Part shown: positions 26,101 through 33,902 of the stretch, piece by piece
Layout: each line of letters starts with the position of its first letter
Position numbering within the stretch: position 1 is the stretch's first letter
NCBI GenBank assembly: GCA_043424675.1
Contig: JBHWPB010000030.1
Location: 1-38,141, forward strand
Reading direction: 5' to 3'
DNA length: 38,141 nt
Source of the DNA: JBHWPB01 sp043424675
GTDB lineage: Bacteria > Bacillota > Bacilli > Lactobacillales > Carnobacteriaceae_A
Made by a program: the position numbers and the translations under genes
Notes under the pieces: generated by a model
What the model was told of the DNA's origin: nothing
Database searches by the model: none
Seen by the model: the letters and a program-made list of their open reading frames with translations, nothing else

Positions 26101-26193
26101 GAACGTATTCTGCTGTTCAAAACGGGTAAAATCCAAGGTCACCTTCTCTTTAAAAGGACCAAAAGCATTCATCGTGAGTTCAATCGGTCTCAT
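23128..26193 (-). CDS. sbcC: SMC-like nuclease subunit SbcC
   Basis: This is the ATPase subunit of the SbcCD DNA hairpin/end nuclease (Rad50 homologue). The 1021-residue protein has the Walker A SGPTGSGKTT (34-43) and long charged coiled coils rich in Glu/Lys on either side of the zinc hook CPVC (C511, C514, in ACPVCGSCDHPQ). The C-terminal ATPase lobe has the signature LSGGESFEASL and Walker B TLFIDEGFGTLD. The length is typical. It overlaps sbcD by four bases, so the two subunits are translationally coupled. Confidence 0.96.
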   Translation of the reverse strand: MRPIELTMNAFGPFKEKVTLDFTRFEQQNTFLVSGPTGSGKTTIFDAISYVLYGEASGTMREVDGLKSTHATDEDLCYVHFTFEVRGEVYTIQRAPTQRAPGKTGKPINYQSTVHMEYGDDKVLSKVSEVEDKINSVLGMNADQFHQIVLLPQGEFRKMLDSSSKEKTEIFRDIFKTHPLENFQEKLKENKKEIEKDYESNEKLVDQVLNRIEAEPYEELREAVSRKDLPKVQKELEFALNQEKDQEREKEEALQSLAGRVKEHEALIRDLTEKDQLEKEAAELKEKEADIREREAALSRNETAEKLQEEEQRYQDALHSEKDSKNRLAKSKEALDETMKELQASQATYEKVQKEYDKLPVYREELSKTEEELRNKINIEETEAECDQLQREHTKQAELKENLENNIEINEEKEKEILAEEKKLKALEKDKEIKNKIYSKEEKRFAKLKERLKQFDKWKQVVEEHKVAIEEYQEKEEAYREENEAYDRLFTQYKRNAAGILASDLQKNKACPVCGSCDHPQIAVLSDHDVSEEAVRKQEEKRQAASQAFSAVGSAMEQKQKAIIAFSVELEVAESDREAEYEKTKMDCEESEQNLAYLQEEIEHLSEELSKKDEIASKKEAYHDEKSKLKVEIAEASTIMKENKKKLDTLEGRLTELEEKTGTVSKRELEEKFEEIKEKIEIIERDYKKEGEQHQQLVTTRASLESAVQGGQEDVERHTELLSDRKRAFEKMLAESSLESDYVKHLLDTDRVSSFEEEINEYNSKKIINENSLDKIEKALETRDHLQEREAYEQELETLQERKELLSEEKQKNAIRLDQYETSAKELKELSERGNDLQEKYGRYEELARLANGSSKVTDYISFERYVLGIYFDDILRAANLRFERMSNHRYQLRRKKEAGKGAGAKGLDLEVMDQQTGTRRDVSTLSGGESFEASLSLAMGMSDVLQSQQGGVSVDTLFIDEGFGTLDSEALDNAIEILMDLNGEGRLIGIISHVEELKIRIPSQIEVKKENEGSSARIIT

Positions 26194-27329
26194 GAACGTG
26201 CCTCTCTTTCCACTACATCAAGCGTTTCTAAGACAATTTTTTGACGTGCTTTATCCAGTTTCCGATCGGTATACCGTTCATAAAAATCAGCGAATAATTC
26301 TTCTGTAGAACGTTCTTCTAACATTTTAAACTCATCTCTTTCCTCGCCTGCCTCTCTTTCTCTCTGCAAATGCGGATACTCCAAACTCATAGCATTGGGA
26401 TAATACTTACGGAGTCTCTGGAAACCGTCCAATTGAATATCCTGATCTGTCAGCTCAAGAAAAACATAGTCTTCTGTGAAGCCTGTTGACAGTTCCTCAA
26501 AGGAACCGCGCACTGTTTTCATATCTCTCAAAGGTTCGATAAAGAAAGGCCGAATTGAAATGTCCTCTTCTTCAATATCGACGATGGCCAGATGCTTATT
26601 GTGAGAGACCTCTGATTTAGAGTACTTCAAGGGGCTGCCACTGTAGCGAATCGTCTCTCTTCCAACTTTCTGGCCCTGATGCAGGTGGCCGAGCGCCACA
26701 TAATCGAATGCATCAAAGTAGCTCACATCGATATATTCAGCAGTTCCAATACTCAATGGGCGTTCAGAATCAGAAACCTCAACACTTTCGGGTGATCCGT
26801 TCACAATATATCCGTGATAAAGGAGAATATTTGTCTCGTCCGAATTTAAACGTCTTAGTATCTCTTCCATCTGGACTCTGAAAGCATCTTCTAAGTTTTG
26901 GATGCTGTCATCTTTTAGCCTTTTTCGCAATGTCACGTGGTCTGCAAAAGGAAGCAGCCAAAAGTTCACGTCGTCTATTATTATCTTTTCAGCTTTCTCT
27001 TTGGCTTGTCCTTCTGTATACAGCCCCTGATACTTCAAGAGTTCTCCAGCATAGCTCACGCGTTCAGGGCTGTCATGGTTTCCTGCAATCACAAGCACCT
27101 TGACATTCAACTCTTCGATAAGGCGGTAAAAGACATTGCTTGCTAGCTGCACCGCTTCTTTTGGAGGATTCACTCGGTCATACAAGTCACCCGCCATAAT
27201 TAAAACGTCTGCGTCAAGCGACTTCATTTCTTCTACCATTTTATTTAAATAGTAGGTTTGGTCTTCAAGCATAGAAAACTCATTCACAATTTTTCCCAAA
27301 TGCCAGTCTGCCGTATGTATAATTCTCAT
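26190..27329 (-). CDS. sbcD: Nuclease subunit SbcD (Mre11 homologue)
   Basis: This metallophosphoesterase subunit of SbcCD acts on DNA hairpins and double-strand ends. The 379-residue protein has all metal-binding motifs: HTADWHLGK, AGDLYDR, AGNHDSPER, LLYHGYIV and ALGHLHQG. An in-frame upstream extension of 24 codons is rejected because AAGGAG six bases before ATG 27329 and the conserved MRIIHTADWH start fix the N-terminus. It is the first gene of the sbcDC pair, divergent from ogt across 111 bp. Confidence 0.96.
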   Translation of the reverse strand: MRIIHTADWHLGKIVNEFSMLEDQTYYLNKMVEEMKSLDADVLIMAGDLYDRVNPPKEAVQLASNVFYRLIEELNVKVLVIAGNHDSPERVSYAGELLKYQGLYTEGQAKEKAEKIIIDDVNFWLLPFADHVTLRKRLKDDSIQNLEDAFRVQMEEILRRLNSDETNILLYHGYIVNGSPESVEVSDSERPLSIGTAEYIDVSYFDAFDYVALGHLHQGQKVGRETIRYSGSPLKYSKSEVSHNKHLAIVDIEEEDISIRPFFIEPLRDMKTVRGSFEELSTGFTEDYVFLELTDQDIQLDGFQRLRKYYPNAMSLEYPHLQREREAGEERDEFKMLEERSTEELFADFYERYTDRKLDKARQKIVLETLDVVEREARS

Positions 27330-27440
27330 AGAAATCTCCTTTTTAAATCCGATCGGAATATATGTTCGATATTTTTCTCCTATGATATCATTAGTATACA
27401 ACTTTTACTATGACTCATCTTCTTCGAAAGGAGGAGTACC

Positions 27441-27932
27441 ATACTTTTCTACACAGAATACAATGCTATTAATCGTAACTTTATTATCGCAGCAACAGAA
27501 TATGGCCTGGCATATTTCAGTTTGAAAGAAGATCGCCTGACTCTACAAGATTTTGCTGAGAAACACCAATTGGAAACGAGAAAAAGTAAAGAACAGCTTA
27601 GACCTCATGTTAAAGAATTAGATAATTATTTTTCGAAAGAAAAGAGATCCTTCGACTTGAACCTGGATATGTACGGGACCAACTTTCAAAAAGAGGTTTG
27701 GACGGCACTCTTGTCAATCCCTTATGGCGCGACCCAGAGTTATCAAGAAATTGCTCAAGCAATACAACGACCAAAAGCCTCTCGCGCAGTTGGAACAGCT
27801 GTCGGACGCAATCCTATTATGATTATCGTCCCCTGTCACCGTGTTATTCACAAAAGTGGCTCTTTATCAGGTTATAGAGGTGGTATTGAAATGAAAAAAG
27901 AACTTCTCAGATTAGAAAGTTCTTTAGGGTAA
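27441..27932 (+). CDS. ogt: Methylated-DNA-protein cysteine methyltransferase, apparent AUA start
   Basis: This protein repairs O6-alkylguanine by moving the alkyl group to its own Cys. In-frame translation from 27441 gives 163 residues, the usual Ogt length, beginning (M)LFYTEYNAINRNFIIAATEYG, which aligns with normal Ogt N-termini. The methyl acceptor is C132 in IIVPCHRVIH; the DNA-binding helix is KASRAVGTAVG. The first codon is ATA, six bases after a strong AAAGGAGG. No ATG, GTG or TTG lies between that site and the conserved N-terminal strand; the first TTG (27522) would remove it and has no ribosome site. The gene therefore either starts at AUA or has a mutated start. It is divergent from sbcDC, so two repair functions share an upstream region. 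Confidence 0.88.
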   Translation: MLFYTEYNAINRNFIIAATEYGLAYFSLKEDRLTLQDFAEKHQLETRKSKEQLRPHVKELDNYFSKEKRSFDLNLDMYGTNFQKEVWTALLSIPYGATQSYQEIAQAIQRPKASRAVGTAVGRNPIMIIVPCHRVIHKSGSLSGYRGGIEMKKELLRLESSLG

Positions 27933-28006
27933 GGCATGTTTCTCCAATTTTTAAAGAGTTTATGGTATGTTTTATTTAACTGGAAAAAAGAAATGAGGGA
28001 TGCAAC

Positions 28007-29296
28007 ATGGCAAGAGGAGGCGGCCGTGGAGGCGGCTTCGGTGGAGGCGGCTTCGGAGGCGGTGGTGGATTCTCTGGTGGAGGCCGTGGAGGCGGCTTCG
28101 GAGGGGGCCGCGGTTTCGGGGGCCGGAAAAGTTTCGGAGGAGGAAGTCGCGGTGCCGGCCGTAACATTGGAGGAAACAGCTGGTCCGGCCGAAGAGGTCG
28201 TCCGATCCGAACTGGACCTATCTTTGTAGGCGGTCCCAGATTTGGAAGAAGACGTTCCATCTTCGGAGGACCTTCTCGTCCCCCTAATAGAAACAGAAAT
28301 CATAACTCTGGAGGCGGATGCCTGACAACGATTCTGATGCTGATTGTTATTGCAATCATTGGTTTCTTTCTCTTAAGTCTCTTTGCAAGAGACAGTGGGG
28401 GTTTAGGCGGTGGTGATATTACCGCTTCAACTGAACAAAGAGAACCGCTCGCAGCTGGCGCAGTCAATGAAACTGATTATTACACAGATGAGCTCGGCTG
28501 GATTAATAATGAAGCTGTCGCAAGAGAAGGGTTAGAGTACTTTTACGAAAAAACAGGCGTCCAGCCTCATGTAAACACTACAGATTCAATCGATGGTGCT
28601 GCTAACCCGAGAAACCCTAGTCAAGAAGAGATGCAAAATTATGCAAACACGCTCTATGATGAACTCTTTACTGATGAAGGCCATCTTCTGCTGATATTTT
28701 TTGAGCCTGAAGCAAATCAATATGGGACTTACTATGTGACAGGGGTCCAAGCAGATGCGGTAATAGATAATGAAGCGGGTAATATCTTACTTGATTATCT
28801 TGACTTAAATTACACCAATACTAATTTAACAGATGATGAATATTTCAGTCGTTCTTTCCAACAGGCGGCAGACCGCATGATGGAAGTAACGACATCACCA
28901 TGGATTCCTGTTATCATTGGTATCCTCATCCTAGGTGGTCTCTACTTGCTCTATAGATGGTGGAAAGCGAGACAGCAAGCTAAAGAACAAGAAGCTCTGC
29001 GAACTAAAGAAATTTTAAGTCAACCGATTCAAACGTATGAAGATGCAGAAACAGAAAGTTTAACAAGAAAATATGATGAAACATCAGAAAACAATCCAAA
29101 TCAAGCTGATATAGATTCTGATGTCGAAGCGAGCCAGCCCATCCAAAATGGAGAGCCTCGGACTGAAGAAATTTCAAGAAGGCCGATTCAAACGTATAAA
29201 GATGCAGAAACTGAAGAATTAATGAAGAAATATGATGCAACATCTGATGCTCGTTCTAATGAAAATGATCAATCTGATCAAGAGGAGGATTTATAA
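28007..29296 (+). CDS. TPM-domain membrane protein with Gly/Arg-rich N-terminus
   Basis: This 429-residue protein has an unusual layout. Residues 1-80 are RGG-like low complexity (GGGRGGGFGGGGFGGG and similar, with Arg and Phe). A first membrane segment lies at about 105-126, and a TPM domain (about 135-283; WINNEAVAREGLEYFYEKTG, then DEGHLLLIFFEPE and YYVTGVQADAVI) would sit outside. A second membrane segment follows at about 289-308 and then a charged cytosolic tail with a 53-residue duplication. Most YgcG-type TPM proteins have a signal peptide first and Gly-rich repeats last; here the Gly-rich part comes first. The stop codon overlaps the start of a PspA-family gene by one base, so the two are coupled and likely act in membrane-stress protection. 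The exact function is unknown. Confidence 0.85.
   Translation: MARGGGRGGGFGGGGFGGGGGFSGGGRGGGFGGGRGFGGRKSFGGGSRGAGRNIGGNSWSGRRGRPIRTGPIFVGGPRFGRRRSIFGGPSRPPNRNRNHNSGGGCLTTILMLIVIAIIGFFLLSLFARDSGGLGGGDITASTEQREPLAAGAVNETDYYTDELGWINNEAVAREGLEYFYEKTGVQPHVNTTDSIDGAANPRNPSQEEMQNYANTLYDELFTDEGHLLLIFFEPEANQYGTYYVTGVQADAVIDNEAGNILLDYLDLNYTNTNLTDDEYFSRSFQQAADRMMEVTTSPWIPVIIGILILGGLYLLYRWWKARQQAKEQEALRTKEILSQPIQTYEDAETESLTRKYDETSENNPNQADIDSDVEASQPIQNGEPRTEEISRRPIQTYKDAETEELMKKYDATSDARSNENDQSDQEEDL
29001..29290 (+). repeat. Tandem 159-bp in-gene duplication in the TPM protein tail
   Basis: Two units, 29001-29159 and 29160-29290 (second truncated), both encode RT[KE]EI, then [SR]xPIQTY[EK]DAETE and KYD[EA]TS. 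At DNA level CCGATTCAAACGTAT recurs at 29024 and 29183. The period is 53 codons, so the frame is kept. The third base has diverged at many codons, so the event is not recent. Confidence 0.85.
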
Positions 29297-30072
29297 TGAG
29301 TAACATTTTAAGTCGTTTTTCCGATATTATCAGTGCCAATGTCAATGCTGTTCTAGACCGTATGGAAGATCCTGAGAAGATGATAGATGAATATATGCGT
29401 GACCTGATGAATGATCTCGCTGAGGTGAAAGAAAATACTGCCGCAGTCATGGCTGAAGAAACACGGACGAAACGTTTAGTGGAAGAAAATGAAGCAGAAG
29501 TTCAAAAGTACGATCAATATGCTAAAAAGGCAGTCCAAGCTGGTAATGACGATGATGCGCGTGTCTTCTTATCTAAAAAACAAGACCTTGAAGATGTCGG
29601 TGCAGGACTTGCTAAGGCTTATGCTAAAGCACATGAAAACGCAAGTAAAATGCGCCAGATGCATGACAAACTTGCAAATGATATTGAAACTTTAAGAGGT
29701 CGTCAATCTATGATTAAAGCTCAAAGCTCAGTTGCAGACAGTCAAGAGAAAATCAATAAAGCAGATTCAGCAGTGAGCGGCAGTAAAGGTGCCGCAGACT
29801 CTTTCGCCCGTATGGAAGAAAAGGTGTCACGTCGTCTAGATGAAGCCACTGCGATGGCAGAGTTAAACGAGCAGCCGACAGATCCAGCCAAAGAACTTGA
29901 AGAAAAATATGATGCTGGCGGCGGTTCCGCAGCCGTTGAAGAAGAATTAGAGCGTTTGAAACAAGAAATGTCTGGCGGAAGTGTGGGAACCAGCAATAGC
30001 GGTGGTACCAGCACTGCCGACACCTCCATCGAGAACAATGGTGACGCCGACAGTGGGAGCGACACCGAGTAA
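29296..30072 (+). CDS. PspA/IM30 family membrane-stress protein
   Basis: This is a 258-residue peripheral membrane protein of the PspA/Vipp1 (ESCRT-III-like) family. It starts with the amphipathic-helix region ILSRFSDIISANVNAVLDRM followed by EDPEKMIDEYMRDL. Long coiled-coil helices run to about residue 200 and include the VAEEtRTKRLVEENEAEVQKY-like and ARVFLSKKQDLE segments. The last 45 residues are low-complexity Gly/Ser/Thr/Asp. Such proteins bind stressed membranes and stop proton leakage. It is translationally coupled to the TPM protein upstream, which suggests that protein as its membrane partner. No PspB/C or LiaFSR genes are visible here. Confidence 0.93.
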   Translation: MSNILSRFSDIISANVNAVLDRMEDPEKMIDEYMRDLMNDLAEVKENTAAVMAEETRTKRLVEENEAEVQKYDQYAKKAVQAGNDDDARVFLSKKQDLEDVGAGLAKAYAKAHENASKMRQMHDKLANDIETLRGRQSMIKAQSSVADSQEKINKADSAVSGSKGAADSFARMEEKVSRRLDEATAMAELNEQPTDPAKELEEKYDAGGGSAAVEEELERLKQEMSGGSVGTSNSGGTSTADTSIENNGDADSGSDTE

Positions 30073-30093
30073 ATAACTTCTTTCAAATAAAAT

Positions 30094-30145
30094 AAACCTT
30101 CTGGTGGCTAGATACTAAAGTCTAGTCACCAGAAGGTTTTTATAT
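30094..30145. terminator. Bidirectional terminator
   Basis: AAACCTTCTGGTGGCTAGA (30094-30112) pairs with 30121-30139 with a single G-U. TTTTTATATTTTT follows on plus, and the A-rich left flank gives T-rich sequence on minus. It ends both the pspA unit and the rsmG-DUF1129 operon. Confidence 0.92.
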
Positions 30146-30175
30146 TTTTATGGTGCTTCTGGGGGAGGTTGATGT

Positions 30176-30904
30176 TTAGAACAAGGTTCCCTTCACATCG
30201 AACACTCTCTTAAACACCCAGCGTAGTAACAATGTGATGATCCCTATGATGAGAACCACGTTGCTCGGTAGGATGAAATTGATGGTTGGCGGAACGAAAG
30301 TTTGGATACTACCCATAATAACCATCCATAGAAAGATAACAAGAAAAGACGTTATAAGATACCTTCCTACGCTGCTGTTGTTTTCAGGTGTAGGTGCCAT
30401 TTTCGTTATGATAAGCATCAATAAACCACCTAAAATATAGTTCATCAATAAAGCTATAAAGCCTGTGCCTGTGGCTTCGGAATTATCTAAAAACAAAGCC
30501 CCTAAACCATTCATTATCCCAAAAATAGACCCAATCAACAAAGCTCCGTCAACGTAGAGTTTCCATATCTCGTTGTCTTCAAAAACAGAATTCTCTACTT
30601 CTTGATTTTCTTTAGCAGGTCCTCCTTCTAAAAGATAACGACTCTGGTCGGTCACTGTCCCATAGAGCTGCCGTGCTGTGATCCCTTTGCTTTGTTCTTC
30701 CACTGCTGTTTTCAGTATACTGTTTAGCTGGGTCACTCTATATTCTTCAGTCACGTCTCCATCTTTCAAACGGCGGTTCAGATCGAATATATATTCTTTA
30801 TTTTTATTCGTTAAATCTTCATAAATTCTTTGATTTTCTTCTTTCAACTCTTCAATCGACAAATCTTGAGTGTTGTCATGATTTTCTTTATCTGACAAAT
30901 TCAT
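30176..30904 (-). CDS. DUF1129 family membrane protein
   Basis: This is a 242-residue membrane protein of unknown function. The acidic N-terminal half has a soluble helical region (LSIEELKEENQRIYEDLTNK, NRRLKDGDVTEEYR, GITARQLYG). Four membrane segments follow at about 112-138, 146-170, 182-206 and 215-233. Proteins of this family are regularly the neighbour of ychF in Lactobacillales, as here, where it lies 9 bp after ychF. No catalytic motif is visible. Confidence 0.85.
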   Translation of the reverse strand: MNLSDKENHDNTQDLSIEELKEENQRIYEDLTNKNKEYIFDLNRRLKDGDVTEEYRVTQLNSILKTAVEEQSKGITARQLYGTVTDQSRYLLEGGPAKENQEVENSVFEDNEIWKLYVDGALLIGSIFGIMNGLGALFLDNSEATGTGFIALLMNYILGGLLMLIITKMAPTPENNSSVGRYLITSFLVIFLWMVIMGSIQTFVPPTINFILPSNVVLIIGIITLLLRWVFKRVFDVKGTLF

Positions 30905-30913
30905 CGCTCCTTT

Positions 30914-32014
30914 TTATACATTAAAGCGGAAAAGCATAATATCGCCGTCTTTGACCAGATAGTCCTTGCCTTCAGAACGGTAAACTCCGGCTTCTTTTGC
31001 GTTATTTGTGCTTTCATATTTATTATAATCTTCATAAGAGACAGTTTCAGCACGAATAAATCCATGTTCAAAGTCAGAGTGAATGACCCCAGCAGCTTCA
31101 GGTGCTTTCATTCCTTTTTTGAAGGTCCACGCTCTTACTTCTTTTTCACCCACAGTAAAGAATGTCCCGAGACCAAGTAAATCATAAGTTTTCTTGATTA
31201 AGCGATCGAGTCCTGGTTCTTCAATCCCTAAATCTTCAAGGAAAAGCATTTCTTCTTCCTCATCGAGTTCAGCAAGTTCTTCTTCGATTGCTGCACTGAT
31301 GACGACGACTTCTGCATCTTCTCCTTGAGCTATTTCTTGAACTTGTTTCACCATTTCATTATTACTATAATCTGCGATTTCTTCTTCTGCCACGTTTGCG
31401 ACATAGAGTACGGGCTTACTCGTTAATAGGAAAAGAGACTTCACGATCTCCTTCTCGTCCTCATCAAAATCAAGGATACGTACCGGTTTTCCTTCTTCTA
31501 GCACAGGAAGGATACGTTCAAGGACGGCTAATTCTGCTAGAGCGTCTTTGTCTTTTCCTCTCGCTTCTCTTTCCACACGATCATGACGTTTGGCAACAGA
31601 TTCTAAGTCTGCCAAAGCAAGCTCTATGTTGATCGTTTCAATATCGCTTGCAGGGTCTACTTTTCCAGAAACGTGAGTAATATTGGGATCATCAAAGCAA
31701 CGAACAACGTGGCAGATTGCATCTACTTCACGGATATTTGCTAAGAACTTATTTCCCAGTCCTTCACCCTTACTCGCACCTTCTACTATCCCAGCAATAT
31801 CCGTAAATTCAAAAGCAGTCGGAATGACTCTTTGAGGTTGTGCAAGTTCTTCTAAGCGATTCAATCTCTCGTCGGGAACCTCTACAACACCCACGTTCGG
31901 GTCAATTGTTGCGAAAGGATAGTTCGCTGCTTCTGCTCCTGCTTTTGTAATAGCGTTAAAAAGAGTAGACTTTCCAACATTTGGTAAGCCTACTATTCCA
32001 GCTGTTAATGCCAT
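30914..32014 (-). CDS. ychF: Ribosome-binding GTPase/ATPase YchF (OLA1 family)
   Basis: This conserved P-loop protein of the Obg-related family hydrolyses ATP better than GTP and binds ribosomes. The 366-residue chain has G1 GLPNVGKST, G3 DIAGIVEGASKGEGLG, a coiled-coil insert and the C-terminal TGS-like domain (TFFTVGEKEVRAWTFKKG, ending in DGDIMLFRFNV). Length and motifs are standard. It lies in the rsmG-parA-parB-DUF951 operon. Confidence 0.97.
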   Translation of the reverse strand: MALTAGIVGLPNVGKSTLFNAITKAGAEAANYPFATIDPNVGVVEVPDERLNRLEELAQPQRVIPTAFEFTDIAGIVEGASKGEGLGNKFLANIREVDAICHVVRCFDDPNITHVSGKVDPASDIETINIELALADLESVAKRHDRVEREARGKDKDALAELAVLERILPVLEEGKPVRILDFDEDEKEIVKSLFLLTSKPVLYVANVAEEEIADYSNNEMVKQVQEIAQGEDAEVVVISAAIEEELAELDEEEEMLFLEDLGIEEPGLDRLIKKTYDLLGLGTFFTVGEKEVRAWTFKKGMKAPEAAGVIHSDFEHGFIRAETVSYEDYNKYESTNNAKEAGVYRSEGKDYLVKDGDIMLFRFNV

Positions 32015-32036
32015 TTCTTCACTTCTCTTTCTTAAA

Positions 32037-32225
32037 TTATTCTTCTATAACTTTTTTCATTTTTTTGTTAAATTCCATGCGAGGCATCATCACGAGCTGC
32101 CCACAATTTTCACATTTAATTCGAATATCTGCGCCCATACGTACAATCTCCCAGCGGTTAGTCTGGCAGGCATGAGGCTTTTTCATTTCAACAGAGTCAT
32201 GAAGTTCATAATCGTCTCTCAGCAC
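32037..32225 (-). CDS. DUF951 family zinc-finger-like small protein
   Basis: This is a 62-residue basic protein with the family pattern KKPHACQTNRWEIVRMGADI followed by IKCENCGQLVMMPR. The four Cys/His positions suggest zinc binding. The function is unknown; it is conserved between parB and ychF in Firmicutes. The start is GTG 32225 with AAAGGAG nine bases ahead. Confidence 0.9.
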   Translation of the reverse strand: MLRDDYELHDSVEMKKPHACQTNRWEIVRMGADIRIKCENCGQLVMMPRMEFNKKMKKVIEE

Positions 32226-32239
32226 TTCAAGCCACTCCT

Positions 32240-33124
32240 TTAATCAATTTTAATTTGTAAGATATCTAGTATTCTTGTGAGATCATCCATAGAGGTGTAT
32301 TCAATTTCAATTTTTCCTTCGCCACTTTTCCGCGTCCGAATGACCACATCTGTACCGAATTTGTCCATAAGATGTTCTTCACTTGCTGTGATATACAAGG
32401 GTTTGCGCACTGGTTCTTTTTTCGGTTCTTCTTCTGGTTTTTCTTTTGCTTTCAGACGTGCTACTTCTTTTTCTAATTGGCGCACAGTCATTTCATCTTC
32501 TATTGCACGTTTAGCTAAAGCGATAATTTTTTCATCGTCCTTCAAGCTGACTAGCGTTCTAGCCTGTCCCATGGATAAATTTTGGTTGTGAAGCTGTTCT
32601 TTAACCTCATCTGGGAGCCTTAAGATGCGTAATGCATTCGCAATATAGGACCGGCTCTTTCCTAATCTTTGAGCGACTGCATCTTGTGTTAAGCTTAATT
32701 TATCAAGCATTGTCTGATAAGCTTCTGCTTCTTCCAGCGGGGTTAAATCTTCCCGTTGTAAGTTTTCAAGAATGGCCATCTCAATCATTTTTTCATCATC
32801 GAAATCACGTACAATAGCAGGAATAGTATCTTTTCCAGCTATTTTCGAAGCACGTAAACGACGCTCCCCCGCGATGACTTCATAACCCTTTATCTCCGAC
32901 TGACGGACAATAATAGGCTGTAGGACGCCGTTTTCTTGAATAGAATTAGCTAATTCTTTTAGAGCTTCAGCATCAAATGTGAGACGAGGCTGATAAGGAT
33001 TAGCTCTGATCTCCTCTAGAGCAATATTTTCTACACGATCTTCTTCAGTCCGTTCTTCAATCACCTTTGAATCTTGAAACAACGCATCAATGCCTCGGCC
33101 TAAACCTCTTTTTTTCTCAGCCAT
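32240..33124 (-). CDS. parB: Chromosome partitioning protein ParB (Spo0J)
   Basis: This CTP-dependent DNA clamp loads at parS sites and organises the origin region. The 294-residue protein starts with the conserved GLGRGIDALF. The ParB/Srx domain has NPYQPR and the CTP-binding GERRLRASK, and the helix-turn-helix is QRLGKSRSYIANALRIL. A C-terminal dimerisation domain completes it. The start ATG 33124 overlaps the parA end by eight bases; a TTG two codons upstream is less likely. No canonical parS sequence was found by eye in this window. Confidence 0.96.
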   Translation of the reverse strand: MAEKKRGLGRGIDALFQDSKVIEERTEEDRVENIALEEIRANPYQPRLTFDAEALKELANSIQENGVLQPIIVRQSEIKGYEVIAGERRLRASKIAGKDTIPAIVRDFDDEKMIEMAILENLQREDLTPLEEAEAYQTMLDKLSLTQDAVAQRLGKSRSYIANALRILRLPDEVKEQLHNQNLSMGQARTLVSLKDDEKIIALAKRAIEDEMTVRQLEKEVARLKAKEKPEEEPKKEPVRKPLYITASEEHLMDKFGTDVVIRTRKSGEGKIEIEYTSMDDLTRILDILQIKID

Positions 33125-33878
33125 TTTCAATCACTTCCTTGGCTAAATTCCGGTATTCTTCTGCTCCACGCGAACGAGAGTCGTAATCAATAACAGACAA
33201 ACCATAACTTGGAGCTTCTGACAGGCGGATATTGCGAGGAATAATCGTCTCATAAACTTTCTCATGAAAATACTTGCGAACTTCTTGGATAACTTCTGAC
33301 CCTAAGTTCGTCCTCACATCATACATGGTCATGAGTACTCCTTCAATTCTTAAACCTGGATTGAAATGTTTTTGTACTAAGCGAATCGTATTGAGCAATT
33401 GGCTTAATCCCTCTAACGCATAATATTCTGCTTGGACGGTAATCAAGACCGAGTCACTGGCGGTAAAAGCATTGATTGTCAGATGGCCTAAGGAAGGCGG
33501 ACAGTCGATCAGAACGAAGTCATAATCATCTTTAATGTTATCAACAGCCTGCTTTAAGCGGGCTTCGCGAGCTTGAAGATTAGTGAGCTCTACTTCTGCT
33601 CCTGCTAACTGAATAGAGGCAGGGATCACCCACAAATTTTCTCTCGACGAATCTAAAATAGTCTCTTTTATATCAATATCATTAATTAAAACATCGTAGA
33701 TACTGTCCTCTACTTCAGCTTTATTTATTCCTAAGCCGCTCGTTGCATTACCTTGAGCATCTATATCGATTAGTAAGACTTTATAATCCTGTTCAGCAAG
33801 CGCCGCTCCTAAGTTAACTGCAGTCGTTGTCTTACCTACCCCGCCCTTTTGATTAGCGATTGAAATAATACGAACCAT
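33117..33878 (-). CDS. parA: Chromosome partitioning ATPase ParA (Soj)
   Basis: This deviant Walker ATPase works with ParB in origin segregation and DnaA control. The 253-residue protein has KGGVGKTTTAVNLGAALAEQ, the DIDAQGNATSGLG region, the LIDCPPSLG switch and a standard C-terminus. It has no extra N-terminal DNA-binding domain, so it is the chromosomal Soj type, not a large plasmid ParA. It lies 24 bp after rsmG; GGAGG is seven bases before its ATG. Confidence 0.96.
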   Translation of the reverse strand: MVRIISIANQKGGVGKTTTAVNLGAALAEQDYKVLLIDIDAQGNATSGLGINKAEVEDSIYDVLINDIDIKETILDSSRENLWVIPASIQLAGAEVELTNLQAREARLKQAVDNIKDDYDFVLIDCPPSLGHLTINAFTASDSVLITVQAEYYALEGLSQLLNTIRLVQKHFNPGLRIEGVLMTMYDVRTNLGSEVIQEVRKYFHEKVYETIIPRNIRLSEAPSYGLSVIDYDSRSRGAEEYRNLAKEVIENG

Positions 33879-33902
33879 TAATCTTCCTCCATATCTCCCA
33901 CT

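Noticed and set aside
27976..28260. Proline-rich minus-strand ORF opposite the Gly-rich coding region
   Set aside because: It is the antisense shadow of Gly codons (GGN read as NCC), with no ribosome site and no family.
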